Assembly: GCF_033880585.1 (NCBI RefSeq)
Contig: NZ_CP137624.1
Span: 682,001-746,000, forward strand
DNA length: 64,000 bases
Direction: 5' to 3'
Source: Lysinibacillus louembei
GTDB taxonomy: Bacteria > Bacillota > Bacilli > Bacillales_A > Planococcaceae
Part shown: positions 7,826 through 16,613 of the stretch, piece by piece
Layout: the number at the start of each line of letters is the position of its first letter
Numbering within the stretch: position 1 is the stretch's first letter
The notes under the pieces: model-generated
Told to the model about the DNA's origin: nothing
The model's database searches: none
The model's input: only the letters and a program-made list of their open reading frames with translations
Translations under genes and position numbers: made by a program

Positions 7826-8122
7826 GTGGCTTCATTCTACTATGAAGAGGGCTTCTTTTTTAGTATGAGACTTTTCATTTACGCAAAGAATAAATTACTA
7901 TTACCTAGGGAACTTTTAGAACAGATATACAAACAAAACTTTGCGAATGTTACTCATCCAAAAAGAGGCGATAAATCTTTTATTACACTTCATCCTCATG
8001 ATTTCAGTCCAAATCAAATTATATTCAGCATATCCCTTGAAAGAGATACCACTCTATCTTGTGAGGAATTTCTAAAGACATTATATGATACGCTATTTGC
8101 TTATCATCAATGGACAAAATAG
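7826..8122 (+). pseudogene. Truncated copy of the family-A immunity gene
   Basis: The 98-codon frame aligns with the C-terminal two-thirds of the genes at 1657, 8234 and 9165: IYKQNFANVTHPKRGD, FITLHPHDFSPNQIIF and EEFLKTLYDTLFAYHQ. The N-terminal half (TIQTWV through YNGQE) is missing, and the start region is eroded. It is shorter than the intact members by about 85 residues and has no good ribosome site, so I read it as decayed. Confidence 0.65.
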
Positions 8123-8233
8123 CCAACCTTTCAACATCTATAAATGTTCATTTAAGGAATCGGCATTTTAGGCTGGTATATTACTTTCACTGTACCCCGT
8201 TGTAAAATAATTCAATATGGAGGAGTGATTTCC

Positions 8234-8782
8234 TTGTTTACTATTCAAACGTGGGTGTCCGATCAATGGCATAGCGATCCCATACCTATTAAGGAAATTG
8301 ACCAGCATTATTGCCTATTTGATGACCCTAAAAACCATGATTTTATTTGGGATGTGTTAGTTGAACGACAGGCAATTCTGTTTGGCTTTGTTCAAATTAA
8401 TTACAATGGACAGGAACTTATCGGACAAGAGATGTTTTCGCAAATTCTGATTACTTGGCATTACTATAAAGAAATTTTAAAGCAAATGCATAAACAAAAT
8501 TTTGCGAGCACTACACAGCCTGAGGGAGGAGATGAACCTGTTTTTACGGTTCATCCACATAATACAGACTCCTATCAAATTATACTTGAACTATTTCCCG
8601 AAAGAGGTATATCACACAAAGACTACAAAATCTTTATTTTACCTCGTAAGGAATTTTTAAAGGCACTTTACGATGCATTGATTGCTTATCATCAAACCGA
8701 CTTCTTTTTCTGTGCCACAGAGGAACATAAATTGGCTAAAAAAGAGCATATCGATTCATTATTAGCAGAGAAACTATACTAA
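8234..8782 (+). CDS. Orphan immunity-family protein (family A, copy 2)
   Basis: TTG 8234 is the start that aligns with the GTG of the 1657 gene, with GGAGG ten bases upstream; a GTG at 8225 overlaps the ribosome site and is less likely. The 182-aa product opens MFTIQTWVSDQW and shares LFGFVQINYNGQELIG, MFSQILITWHYY, KQNFAS and LPRKEFLKALYDAL with the other copies. It is about 90 percent identical by eye to the 9165 copy and more distant from the 1657 copy. No toxin gene precedes it; instead the 3' end of a gene like 11173 is found just upstream. Confidence 0.6.
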   Translation: MFTIQTWVSDQWHSDPIPIKEIDQHYCLFDDPKNHDFIWDVLVERQAILFGFVQINYNGQELIGQEMFSQILITWHYYKEILKQMHKQNFASTTQPEGGDEPVFTVHPHNTDSYQIILELFPERGISHKDYKIFILPRKEFLKALYDALIAYHQTDFFFCATEEHKLAKKEHIDSLLAEKLY

Positions 8783-8786
8783 ATAA

Positions 8787-8821
8787 ACGAAAACCAATTG
8801 CCTTTTGGTAGTTGGTTTTCT
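8787..8821 (+). terminator. Terminator after immunity copy 2
   Basis: The hairpin arms GAAAACCAA and TTGGTTTTC lie five bases after the stop codon. Confidence 0.6.
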
Positions 8822-8826
8822 TAGAA

Positions 8827-8945
8827 ACATGGATGACTAATACATAGTACGAAACTGTGTCATCTGTACTATCAATGTGGGAGATCGAAAAGCACTTTTA
8901 TTTATTGGAAGACTCCAAAAATCACCCTATAATAGTAAATGTAAA
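8827..8945 (+). pseudogene. N-terminal fragment of the family-A immunity gene
   Basis: In one frame the bases read TWMTNT-stop-YETVSSVLSMWEIEKHFYLLED and then SKNHPII. This aligns residue for residue with TWVTDTWYGAEPPVPSMSEV and KKHFYLFEDPKNHLAI of the 1657 gene. The Trp codon TGG has become TAG. The similarity is closest to the 1657 copy rather than the flanking 8234 and 9165 copies, and it breaks off after about 40 codons. Confidence 0.7.
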
Positions 8946-9164
8946 TCCATCAATAAGCCTTAAAGCCTCAAGTACTTTTAATTCAAGTGTTAAAAATGCC
9001 ATGAAGCTGGATTCGGTTAGTTTGTTGGGTAAACAATGGGTGTCTCAACATCTATAACTGTTAATCATATTAATGTATATTGAAGAACTTAGTGTTGGGG
9101 CCTGTATATTCCTTTCACCGTAACCTCTGTATATGAAATAATTCAATATGTAGGAGTGATTTTC

Positions 9165-9713
9165 TTGTTTACTATTCAAACATGGGTGTCCGATCAATGG
9201 CATAGTGATCCTGTGCCTATCGGTGAAATTGACCAGCATTATTGCCTATTTGATGACCTTAAAAACTATGATTTTATTTGGGATATATTAGTTGAACGAC
9301 AGGCAATTCTGTTTGGCTTTGTTCAAATTAATTACAATGGACAGGAGCTTATCGGACAAGAAATGTTTTCGCAAATTCTGATTACTTGGCATTACTATGA
9401 AGAAATTCTAAAGCAAATGTATAAACAAAATTTTGCGAGCGCTACACAGCCTGAGGGAGGAGATGAACCTGTTATTACGGTTTGTCCACATAATACAGAC
9501 TCCAATCAAATTATACTTGAAGTATTTCCCGAAAGAGGTATATCACACAAAGACTACAAAATCTTTATTCTACCTCGTAAGGAATTTTTGAAGGCACTCT
9601 ACGATGCATTGATTACTTATCATCAAACTGACCTTCAATTCTACGTTGTAGATGAGCATAAACAGGCAGCAAAAAGACATATTCACTCTTTATTAAACCA
9701 ACCTCTATACTAG
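9165..9713 (+). CDS. Orphan immunity-family protein (family A, copy 3)
   Basis: The start is TTG 9165, with TAGGAGTG upstream, matching the 8234 copy. The 182-aa product is nearly identical to that copy up to about residue 158 (LITYHQTD), after which the last 24 residues diverge (LQFYVVDEHKQAAKRHI versus FFFCATEEHKLAKKEHI). Divergence confined to the tail may reflect recombination or specificity change. No toxin precedes it. A decayed toxin C-terminus lies downstream at 9777. Confidence 0.6.
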   Translation: MFTIQTWVSDQWHSDPVPIGEIDQHYCLFDDLKNYDFIWDILVERQAILFGFVQINYNGQELIGQEMFSQILITWHYYEEILKQMYKQNFASATQPEGGDEPVITVCPHNTDSNQIILEVFPERGISHKDYKIFILPRKEFLKALYDALITYHQTDLQFYVVDEHKQAAKRHIHSLLNQPLY

Positions 9714-9714
9714 C

Positions 9715-9751
9715 CAAAATCCAACTACTTTCTGGGTAGTTGGATTTTGGC
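9715..9751 (+). terminator. Terminator after immunity copy 3
   Basis: The strong hairpin has arms CCAAAATCCAACTAC and GTAGTTGGATTTTGG and begins one base after the stop. Confidence 0.7.
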
Positions 9752-9776
9752 TAATCAGTTTAAAGATTTAAATTTC

Positions 9777-10037
9777 AACAACACCGTTGTCATTACCAAA
9801 GAGGAATAATTTGGATTAGAAAATACATGGTTTACGATAAAGCATAGCTCTTCTATTGCAAAATACATCTGTTATTGAATTATTGAATGAAGTACAGCCT
9901 ATTTGTTTGCATGGCTAGTGACAAATACAGCTTCAGATGGTTTTCCTGCAAATTCAAGCAAACATGTAGGTGAAGGTTTTATAGCATTTAATCATTCTCA
10001 CAATGGTATTGTTTATCAAATTGGTGTTAACATGAAT
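9777..10037 (+). pseudogene. Decayed C-terminus of a toxin-1-like gene
   Basis: One frame with four stops reads NNTVVITKEE, then later FPANSSKHVGEGFIAFN and NGIVYQIGVN. These align with KTVTIGKETY, VKANASKIANSTSDFVTID and GIGYRIGVNK of toxin 1 at the right spacing. The first half of the gene is absent. It follows the third immunity copy, so toxin and immunity order is reversed relative to the intact pair. Confidence 0.55.
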
Positions 10038-10153
10038 AGCTTAGCGATTGTAGTAATCAGCGCTATTATTCTCAACTTAGTATATTCGCTTATTAAACAA
10101 ATTCAATATACTAAAATTATATTCATCCTACGATTAGACGAAAGTTACATATT

Positions 10154-10330
10154 ATGAACAGTGCACTATTGGGGATTATTGTGTTCTACTCCTTAAATGT
10201 AGTTACTGGATTAGGTATATTATCAATTAATAGCCTATCAAGTAATACAACAGCACTTGGCGCATTTGTTAGCTTTATTATTTATTTTCTTACTAAGATG
10301 AGGATGTCGCAGCAAAACTATAAGCTTTAA
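10154..10330 (+). CDS. Possible 58-aa membrane peptide
   Basis: The frame beginning MNSALLGIIVFYSLNVVTG has two hydrophobic segments and ends MSQQNYKL. An open frame from ATG 10032 (MNSLAIVVISAIILNLVYS, 41 aa) overlaps its start by four bases; the two may be halves of one frameshifted membrane protein. Neither has a convincing ribosome site. Real expression is doubtful. Confidence 0.3.
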   Translation: MNSALLGIIVFYSLNVVTGLGILSINSLSSNTTALGAFVSFIIYFLTKMRMSQQNYKL

Positions 10331-10346
10331 TAAAGGAGCATCATCT

Positions 10347-10598
10347 ATGCGAAATTCAGGTTCCCCCTTCTCACTTGCGAAATTTTATTGGTTTATGCTT
10401 ATACCGCTGTTTTTAGTTGTTAGCTATTATGAGCTTTTTATCAATTGGCAGGTTCAGCGTTATTCTTTTCATGAATTAGAGGATTTCGGTCGATATGTTT
10501 TTGTGAGCTTCATTGCTTTCATAGAAGCACTTATCATCATTTATATACTCGCTATGCTGGAACGGATATTGAAGAAATATGCTTGGAATAATAATTGA
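10347..10598 (+). CDS. Small two-TM membrane protein, paralogue 1
   Basis: This 83-aa protein has two transmembrane segments and a good GGAG site seven bases before the ATG. It is a clear paralogue of the protein at 10914: both share IP(L/V)FL, YYELFINWQVQ, a FVxFIAF segment and a YIL ending before a basic tail. Not recognised as a named family. In this island such small paired membrane proteins could be immunity proteins to membrane-acting peptides, but that is inference. Confidence 0.6.
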   Translation: MRNSGSPFSLAKFYWFMLIPLFLVVSYYELFINWQVQRYSFHELEDFGRYVFVSFIAFIEALIIIYILAMLERILKKYAWNNN

Positions 10599-10632
10599 CT
10601 GATAGGAATTCAAAGATTGGAGAAGGTTACTA

Positions 10633-10821
10633 GTGAAAAAAAATATATACTTTAGTGTTTTAAATTGCACTTTGCTATGTGGAATAGGCATATTTCTAGC
10701 TTTTTACTGTTTCCACAATCAAGTAGAGTTAAAATCAGGCTTAGCACTTGTAGCAGGGACATTGATTGGTTATGGGATATACTCTTCTTTGCAATACTTA
10801 AAATTAGCTAGAGCAAAATAA
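10633..10821 (+). CDS. Small two-TM membrane protein
   Basis: The 62-aa protein starts at GTG 10633 with GGAGAAGG upstream. It has two hydrophobic helices (about 5-25 and 36-55) with a short loop FHNQVELKSG. It lies between the two paralogues and is probably in the same transcript. I do not recognise it. Confidence 0.45.
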   Translation: MKKNIYFSVLNCTLLCGIGIFLAFYCFHNQVELKSGLALVAGTLIGYGIYSSLQYLKLARAK

Positions 10822-10913
10822 CAAAGTTTTTTAAATTAGCTATCAAGAACTTAATCTTACAAATTTATGTCTATTTACGATAAGGAAATTTTTATTTTAA
10901 AGGAGTAACTTAG

Positions 10914-11162
10914 ATGCAATATTTACAGCGTTCTTTATATCTACCTAAAATTTATCGTTGGTTGTTTATACCAGTATTTTTAATCGCTATTTATTATGAG
11001 CTTTTTATCAATTGGCAAGTTCAATATTATTATTTTGAACAACTCGGGAGATTGGGTACATATATTTTCGTAGGTTTTATCGCATTTCTTGATGCAATCA
11101 TTGTAGTTTATATTCTTTACTCTATTCAATGGGCATTAGCTAAATGGGTATTGAAAAGGTAG
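10914..11162 (+). CDS. Small two-TM membrane protein, paralogue 2
   Basis: The 82-aa protein has AAAGGAG before its ATG. It is a paralogue of 10347 with the same core YYELFINWQVQ. The N-termini (QYLQRSLYLPKIYRW versus RNSGSPFSLAKFYWF) and C-termini differ. The gene ends ten bases before the next start at 11173, suggesting an operon. Confidence 0.6.
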   Translation: MQYLQRSLYLPKIYRWLFIPVFLIAIYYELFINWQVQYYYFEQLGRLGTYIFVGFIAFLDAIIVVYILYSIQWALAKWVLKR

Positions 11163-11172
11163 GTGCATTTCT

Positions 11173-11487
11173 TTGAAATTCAAAAAAACATCTATTTTAT
11201 TTATTATACTAATCGTCTTGTTCATTACAAAGCCATCTGAAGCTACTTTTGATAAATGGCTATTGAAAAAATATGGATATGCTTGTACTGAAGATATATG
11301 TTTAAGCCAGAAATCCTCAAAAGAAAATATAATTATCACGAAGGAAGAGAAAGATTATTTCTTTTTTAATATGAGAAATATTAAATTACAGGAAAAAGAT
11401 AATCGCCAAACCATGTTAATGTTCATCCAAGGAACTGGCATTTTAGGCTGGTATATTCCCTTCACAATAAAACCTGTAGTTAAATAG
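11173..11487 (+). CDS. Small exported or membrane-anchored protein
   Basis: The start is TTG 11173 with AAGGTAGGTG upstream. The 104-aa product has a signal peptide or anchor (MKFKKTSILFIILIVLFIT), a pair of cysteines (YACTEDIC) and the C-terminal block GTGILGWYIPFTIKP. DNA very similar to its last 60 bases occurs just before immunity copies 2 and 3 (about 8150-8210 and 9090-9145). This gene family was therefore probably once upstream of them. Function unknown. Confidence 0.5.
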   Translation: MKFKKTSILFIILIVLFITKPSEATFDKWLLKKYGYACTEDICLSQKSSKENIIITKEEKDYFFFNMRNIKLQEKDNRQTMLMFIQGTGILGWYIPFTIKPVVK

Positions 11488-11569
11488 TAATTCCATTCAT
11501 TGTGTTGCTTCTATATCTATAGAGCGATTTCAAAACGAGCATTAAAATAGCATTGGAGGTTAGATAAAT

Positions 11570-11938
11570 ATGAACCGCATTATGATTAGCAATGCCATTT
11601 CTATTCTTTTATCCCCATTTGTTGCAGCTATCATATTAGAAGGATTTATATTTGAGGCGATACCATTTAGCGCTTTTCTTATGTACCTCATCTATTTTAT
11701 TTGTTTCTTTCCGTTTATCGCGATTTTATACTTCGCAAGAGCCTCTATGCCTTTGCAGCTTTTGTTATGTATGGGCGTCACCTTTTTAGCTGCTCTTTGC
11801 TTAGAATGGCTCTATTTTGAGTCAAATGATACGATGCTGCGATTTCTTCTCGCAAGCCTGTTCGCTGGTTTTGTTTACTTTATCGTTCAACAGTTTGTGG
11901 AGAAAAGAATATTAAGTAAACTATCATTTATAGAATAA
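11570..11938 (+). CDS. Four-TM membrane protein, unknown
   Basis: The 122-aa protein has four hydrophobic segments, a good GGAGG site and a basic C-terminal tail (QQFVEKRILSK). It resembles small Bacillales UPF0715-type membrane proteins in size and topology, but I cannot see diagnostic residues. It closes the island before the iron-uptake operon on the other strand. Confidence 0.5.
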   Translation: MNRIMISNAISILLSPFVAAIILEGFIFEAIPFSAFLMYLIYFICFFPFIAILYFARASMPLQLLLCMGVTFLAALCLEWLYFESNDTMLRFLLASLFAGFVYFIVQQFVEKRILSKLSFIE

Positions 11939-11992
11939 GAGAGATCCATCAAAAAATGTGCTAAAAGCCAACTATGGCCTTTAACACATTCT

Positions 11993-12622
11993 TTATTTTT
12001 TCAATGGGCACACTAAACAGTAAGGCATGCCCTCTTCTTTTTTCTCCAGCTGATAATAGCGGCAGCAGGTTTTACGAACAGCTTTATTTACATGAATATA
12101 GTCTCGAATTGGATTTGTTAAACCAGCAATCGGGCGTGAAAGCTCTTCAACTATTTCCTCAAGGCGCTCTTGCTCATAAGAGGTGCTATTTTTTTCAAGT
12201 GCGGCATTTATTCGCACCGCAATATTTTCCCACAATATACGACGGTTAATTTTATAGTCCACAGCTAAAATATCTACAATATTTGCTAGATGCTCCTGTA
12301 GCAAATATTTTTTCCAGCAGTTCATTTGTGTTAGCTTCTCTCCCTCACTTATTTGCAGTGTAAAGGTCGCTGTATCAAAATATGCTGCATCTAACCAATT
12401 GCTTTTCCCCTGCTGTAGCTCGTAATAGTCTACACAGGCAGCCGCAGTCAGTACCGCATAGCGTTTAATAAATAAGGACGCTGAAATTGCCATGGAATCA
12501 GTTTGTAAATAGTCTGCATATCGCTTTACAATTTGCTCAAGCATCGCCCGACTTTCTAGCTCCTTTATCGGTAAGCCCTGTGCTTGTTCTACGAAGGCAA
12601 CTCCATAAGCCTGTAAATTCAT
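11993..12622 (-). CDS. FhuF-like ferric-siderophore reductase
   Basis: The 209-aa cytoplasmic protein ends in [10 protein letters not shown]....YCLVCPL. That CC-x(n)-C-x2-C arrangement is the [2Fe-2S] ligand set of FhuF-type reductases, which release iron from imported ferric siderophores by reducing it. It overlaps the ATPase gene by four bases (ATGA), the last gene of a siderophore ABC operon, which supports the role. The long N-terminal region is related to the IucA/IucC-type ferric reductase fold by analogy only. Confidence 0.7.
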   Translation of the reverse strand: MNLQAYGVAFVEQAQGLPIKELESRAMLEQIVKRYADYLQTDSMAISASLFIKRYAVLTAAACVDYYELQQGKSNWLDAAYFDTATFTLQISEGEKLTQMNCWKKYLLQEHLANIVDILAVDYKINRRILWENIAVRINAALEKNSTSYEQERLEEIVEELSRPIAGLTNPIRDYIHVNKAVRKTCCRYYQLEKKEEGMPYCLVCPLKK

Positions 12623-13413
12623 TTAATATGCCGACCTTTTCCATTTGGAATACATAAAGGTGTACCGAAATAAGGATCTTTTTGTATGATGGATTTCAAT
12701 TGAAATATTTCCTCCACCATTTGCGAGGTCACAATTTCCTCTGGGGCACCTTCGATTGCTACTTTTTTATTATGGATAGCAACTAAATGGTCTGCATAGC
12801 GGCATGCTAAGTTTAAATCATGCAATACCATGACAACTGTTCGCTTTGATTGTCGATTTAGCTCAAACAAAAAGTCTAACAGCTCGATTTGGTGCGTCAT
12901 ATCTAAATAAGTTGTTGGCTCATCTAATAATATAATGGGTGTTTCCTGCGCTAAAGTCATCGCAATCCACGCACGCTGTCTTTGTCCACCTGACAAAGCA
13001 TCTACAGGTCTGTCCTTTAGAGCTAATAATTGTGTAGCCTCTAATGCCTGCTCTACTAGCATTTCATCCTTCTTTGACCACTGCTGAAACCAGCTTTGAT
13101 GTGGATAACGCCCTTGTTTAACTAGCTGCTGCACTGTAATACCTTCAGGGGCAACTGGACCTTGAGGTAAAATGGCAAGCTGCTTCGCAATTTGCTTTGT
13201 AGACATGGAATGCAGCTTTTGTGCATCAAGTAAAATTTCCCCTGAGGCAGGATTCAAAAGTCTCGCTAATGAGCGTAGCAATGTAGATTTACCACTTCCA
13301 TTTGCACCAACTAACACAGTAATTTTGCCAAGCGGAATATCAAAATCTAAACAATCAATAATCGTTTGATTGCCATACTGTAATGTAAGACCTTTCGTTT
13401 GAAGTCCTTGCAT
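12619..13413 (-). CDS. Siderophore ABC transporter, ATP-binding protein
   Basis: This 264-aa ATPase of the FecE/FhuC type starts at ATG 13413 (GGAGG just upstream); the frame is open further but that would enter the permease gene. Walker [10 protein letters not shown], signature LSGGQRQR, Walker B IILLDEPT and the switch histidine in VLHDLN are all present. It powers uptake through the two membrane subunits encoded upstream. The gene starts 11 bases after the permease stop. Confidence 0.9.
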   Translation of the reverse strand: MQGLQTKGLTLQYGNQTIIDCLDFDIPLGKITVLVGANGSGKSTLLRSLARLLNPASGEILLDAQKLHSMSTKQIAKQLAILPQGPVAPEGITVQQLVKQGRYPHQSWFQQWSKKDEMLVEQALEATQLLALKDRPVDALSGGQRQRAWIAMTLAQETPIILLDEPTTYLDMTHQIELLDFLFELNRQSKRTVVMVLHDLNLACRYADHLVAIHNKKVAIEGAPEEIVTSQMVEEIFQLKSIIQKDPYFGTPLCIPNGKGRHIK

Positions 13414-13423
13414 TGTAAACCTC

Positions 13424-14458
13424 CTATCGATTGCGCGTTCTGAATAGTAAAAAGATAAAAAATGGTGCGCCAATTGCTGCTGTAAAGACGCCAGCAGGTA
13501 TATCAAGCGGTAAAAACATTGTTCTAGCAATTAAATCCGCAATAAGGACAAGCAATGCACCAACAATTGCTGTAATCGGTACTAAGCCAATAAAAGAGCG
13601 ACCAACTAAGCGACGAGCAATATGTGGAGCCATAAGACCGACGAATTCTATTCCCCCAACAAAGGCTGCTGCACTACCTGCTAGCAGTACAGCACATGCT
13701 AGAAATAAAAAGCGTTGACGTTGCAGACGAATACCTGTACTAATCGCTACATCATCACCTAGCTCCGTCACATTCATACTACGCCCAAGTAAAAGAATAA
13801 TTGGCACTGGAATTAACAGCCAGCAGCTGAGCGATATTACATCTTTCCACGTTGCAGCATATAGGCTACCAGTTAACCAAATATACGCCTTCGATACAAT
13901 AAATGTATCGCTATAAACTAATAAAAAAGTAACACCTGATTTTAGAATCGCTGAAATACCAATTCCGATTAACACAAGTCGAACGGGTGTCACACCTTTA
14001 TTCCACGATAACAAATAAATGATAATTGCTGTAATGAGACCCCCACAAATCGCAGCTAGCGGTAGGAAGGACATACTAATAACACCAGTAGCTAAGGTAA
14101 TAAATAGCACTGCGCCAAATGAAGCACCACTTGTAATACCTATAATATCAGGTGAAGCTAACGGGTTGCGGACAATACTTTGCAATATGAGTCCAGAGAC
14201 ACCTAATGCACTTCCTACTAAAATAGCTAAAAGCACACGTGGTAATCTCAATGTTTCAATGACAAATGTAAATTCATCTGTTTGATTAAAAAGCTGACGT
14301 AATACATCTATCGGGGAAATCCAATTACTTCCTGCTGAAAGGCTTAGCATGAAAATAGCAAGCAGCAGTAGCAGGCTGATTATTAATGTAATAAGCCATT
14401 TTTGTGAAAGCTGAAAGGATGCCTTGTTTTGGAACAAGCGTATATTCCAATACTTCAT
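13424..14458 (-). CDS. Siderophore ABC transporter permease 2 (FecCD family)
   Basis: The 344-aa membrane protein has about nine to ten helices and FecCD/BtuC signatures: [13 protein letters not shown] near the start, [29 protein letters not shown] and the C-terminal [18 protein letters not shown]. It pairs with the permease at 14455 to form the channel. Its ATG overlaps the preceding stop by four bases, so translation is coupled. Confidence 0.9.
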   Translation of the reverse strand: MKYWNIRLFQNKASFQLSQKWLITLIISLLLLLAIFMLSLSAGSNWISPIDVLRQLFNQTDEFTFVIETLRLPRVLLAILVGSALGVSGLILQSIVRNPLASPDIIGITSGASFGAVLFITLATGVISMSFLPLAAICGGLITAIIIYLLSWNKGVTPVRLVLIGIGISAILKSGVTFLLVYSDTFIVSKAYIWLTGSLYAATWKDVISLSCWLLIPVPIILLLGRSMNVTELGDDVAISTGIRLQRQRFLFLACAVLLAGSAAAFVGGIEFVGLMAPHIARRLVGRSFIGLVPITAIVGALLVLIADLIARTMFLPLDIPAGVFTAAIGAPFFIFLLFRTRNR

Positions 14459-15459
14459 TGTTTCGACACCCCTTTTTTAGCTAAATAAATGAAAAATGGG
14501 CCACCAATAAATGCAGTCATTACACCAATTGGTACCTCCATTGGACTAATTAAAAATCGAGCTAAAATATCCGCAGCAATTAATAATGCAGCACCAATAC
14601 ATGCACCGTATGGAATCATCCAACGATAGTCATTGCCGACCAAGCCCTTCGCAATATGCGGAACAATTAAACCAATAAAGCCAATTGAACCAACAATCGC
14701 CACTGAACCACCTGCTAATATAATGATTAATATCCCCATCAATAGCTTTAAAATGGCAACATTTTGCCCAAGGCTTTTTGCGACATCATCACCAGAGCTA
14801 AAAATATTCATTGCCTTGCCCATAAAGCCGCTCACAATAAGTGCGATGACGAGCAATGGTAGCACATCAAATAACATCTGCAAATCTCTGCCTGCAATTG
14901 AGCCAGCTAACCAAAATAACACGGTTTGAATGGATTGCTCATCAATAACGAGCATCCCCTGTGTAAAGGAGATAAAAAATGCAGATAATGCTGTACCAGC
15001 CAATATTACCTTCATTGGTGTAACACCATCACGCCCAATATTGCTTAAAAGAAACACCCCAACTGCCGCAACTGCTGCCCCTAAAAATCCAAACCACATA
15101 TATTGTGTGAGCGATTGCATATTTAACCAAGTTAATGCAAATACGATAAAGAAAATAGCTCCCGCATTAATGCCTAATAAGTCAGGAGCCGCTAATGGGT
15201 TGCGTGTTAATGATTGAATTAAAATACCAGCAATCGCTAATGAGGCTCCTACTGTTAACGCGATTGTTGCACGAGCAAGCCTACTTGTCGCAATAATTAA
15301 ATGTGTCTCATTATTTGGGTCATAATTCGTAATAACTTCTAATGCAAGTGGAAACGATATAGAAGTTTGTCCCATAGCGAGACTACAAAAATAAAGAATA
15401 CCGAGTAACCCAACTAATAGTAATAAGCCTATTGTTTTATATTGTATGGAATGTAACAT
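14455..15459 (-). CDS. Siderophore ABC transporter permease 1 (FecCD family)
   Basis: The 334-aa permease carries the family motifs SRLARATIALTVGASLA, NPLAAPDLLGINAGA, GSIGFIGLIVPHIAK and PIGVMTAFIGGPFFIYL. It is the first membrane subunit after the binding protein, from which it is separated by a stem-loop (15484-15523) that may lower its expression relative to the binding protein. Confidence 0.9.
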   Translation of the reverse strand: MLHSIQYKTIGLLLLVGLLGILYFCSLAMGQTSISFPLALEVITNYDPNNETHLIIATSRLARATIALTVGASLAIAGILIQSLTRNPLAAPDLLGINAGAIFFIVFALTWLNMQSLTQYMWFGFLGAAVAAVGVFLLSNIGRDGVTPMKVILAGTALSAFFISFTQGMLVIDEQSIQTVLFWLAGSIAGRDLQMLFDVLPLLVIALIVSGFMGKAMNIFSSGDDVAKSLGQNVAILKLLMGILIIILAGGSVAIVGSIGFIGLIVPHIAKGLVGNDYRWMIPYGACIGAALLIAADILARFLISPMEVPIGVMTAFIGGPFFIYLAKKGVSKQ

Positions 15460-15483
15460 AGCATACCCTCTTCAAGTAATTGA

Positions 15484-15523
15484 AAAACGATGCTCGAAAA
15501 ATATTACCTTTTCGAGCATCTTT
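15484..15523 (-). terminator. Stem-loop between binding protein and permease
   Basis: The arms GATGCTCGAAAA and TTTTCGAGCATC form a strong hairpin in the only sizeable gap of the operon. On the minus strand it is followed by GTTTTTC. It looks like a leaky terminator or mRNA-stabilising 3' structure of the binding-protein message. Confidence 0.65.
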
Positions 15524-15527
15524 CCTA

Positions 15528-16499
15528 TTATTGTTCAAGTTCAAAATATGTGTATAAATCATCTAGCATTAAATTAGCTGCTTTTAAACCACCAGCGAAG
15601 TTCCAAATGATTTCATTTACTGTAAATACTTGATTATTCTTCACTGCATCTAAGTTTGCATAAAGCGGGTGTTTTGTCCATTCTTCATGTGTGCTCTTTA
15701 CAGCTGCATTATCCTCCATGAATTCGAAAATAATATCAGCATTCATACTTGAAATAGACTCTTTATCTGTAAGCTTAACAATTTCAAGATTTTGTCCGAT
15801 TAAATTTTTTGGTTCAGTAAAGCCGAGCTCTGTTAAAATTGAACCAGCAAAGCCTTGCACATAAATACGGGCATGGTCTTCACGGTAGTTTGTCACTGCT
15901 ACGCTAAGTGGATAATCTCCTTTTGCTGCAATTTTTTCTTTGAAATCTGCAACACGTGCATCCCAAGCTGTCATCAGCTCTTTTGCTTTTTCCTCTTCAT
16001 CTAAAGCTTTTCCTAAAAGCTCTGTTGTTTCATGAATATCATAAAGAGTTGTATTGACAATAGTTGGAGCAATTTGAGAAAGCTGCTCATAAATTTCCTC
16101 ATGACGTACTTGTGTAGCAATAATTAAATCTGGCTGTAATGCGGCAATTTCCTCTAAGTTTGGCTGCGTTTCTTGCCCAACAATCTTCGCATCTCCAACC
16201 TCTGTCTTAATATACTCATACATTGGCTGCTCTGCCCATGATTCAACAACACCAATAGGCTTCACACCAAATTGTGTAATTGTATCTGTTGCACCCTGAT
16301 ATAATGTCACAATTTTTTGTGGCTTACCTTTAATTTCTGTTTTACCTAGTACGTGCTCAATAACATGTACAGTTTCTTCTGCCTCTTCTTTTTTCTCTGC
16401 AGAAGTGCCCTCTTTCTTATCTGATGTATTACCGCAGGCAGCTAACACTAGCAATGCAGCAATAATTGTTGTAAATAGGAATCCTAACTTTTTGTTCAT
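15528..16499 (-). CDS. Ferric-siderophore binding lipoprotein
   Basis: The 323-aa product has a lipoprotein signal (LLVLAACGN, Cys22) followed by a charged linker and a type III binding-protein fold. Characteristic stretches are KIVTLYQGATDTITQFGVKP, PNLEEIAALQPDLIIATQ and the C-terminal FTVNEIIWNFAGGLKAANLM. It captures a ferric siderophore outside the membrane for the FecCD permeases. Hydroxamate or citrate-hydroxamate (YfiY-like) substrates seem plausible, but the sequence does not settle this. Two Fur-box-like sites precede the gene. Confidence 0.9.
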   Translation of the reverse strand: MNKKLGFLFTTIIAALLVLAACGNTSDKKEGTSAEKKEEAEETVHVIEHVLGKTEIKGKPQKIVTLYQGATDTITQFGVKPIGVVESWAEQPMYEYIKTEVGDAKIVGQETQPNLEEIAALQPDLIIATQVRHEEIYEQLSQIAPTIVNTTLYDIHETTELLGKALDEEEKAKELMTAWDARVADFKEKIAAKGDYPLSVAVTNYREDHARIYVQGFAGSILTELGFTEPKNLIGQNLEIVKLTDKESISSMNADIIFEFMEDNAAVKSTHEEWTKHPLYANLDAVKNNQVFTVNEIIWNFAGGLKAANLMLDDLYTYFELEQ

Positions 16500-16516
16500 T
16501 TGTTCATCTCCTAAAT

Positions 16517-16535
16517 GATAGTGATTTTCATTACT
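16517..16535 (-). promoter_or_regulatory. Fur box 1 upstream of the siderophore operon
   Basis: The 19 bases GATAGTGATTTTCATTACT match the GATAATGATAATCATTATC consensus at 14 of 19 positions. It lies 18 bases before the binding-protein start, where iron-loaded Fur would block transcription. Confidence 0.75.
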
Positions 16536-16548
16536 ATTAAATAATAAT

Positions 16549-16567
16549 CTAATTGATTATCATTTTC
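16549..16567 (-). promoter_or_regulatory. Fur box 2 upstream of the siderophore operon
   Basis: Read on the minus strand this is GAAAATGATAATCAATTAG, with an exact AATGATAATCA core. A second box 32 bases from the first suggests tight iron control. Confidence 0.75.
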
Positions 16568-16613
16568 AATGAGAATTATGAATGTTTATCAAATTTTTTA
16601 TGTATTTTATTTC

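Noticed and set aside
9903-10157. 84-codon open frame read as an intact gene
   Set aside because: Its first half aligns with the toxin-1 C-terminus in a frame broken by upstream stops, so I treat it as a pseudogene fragment.
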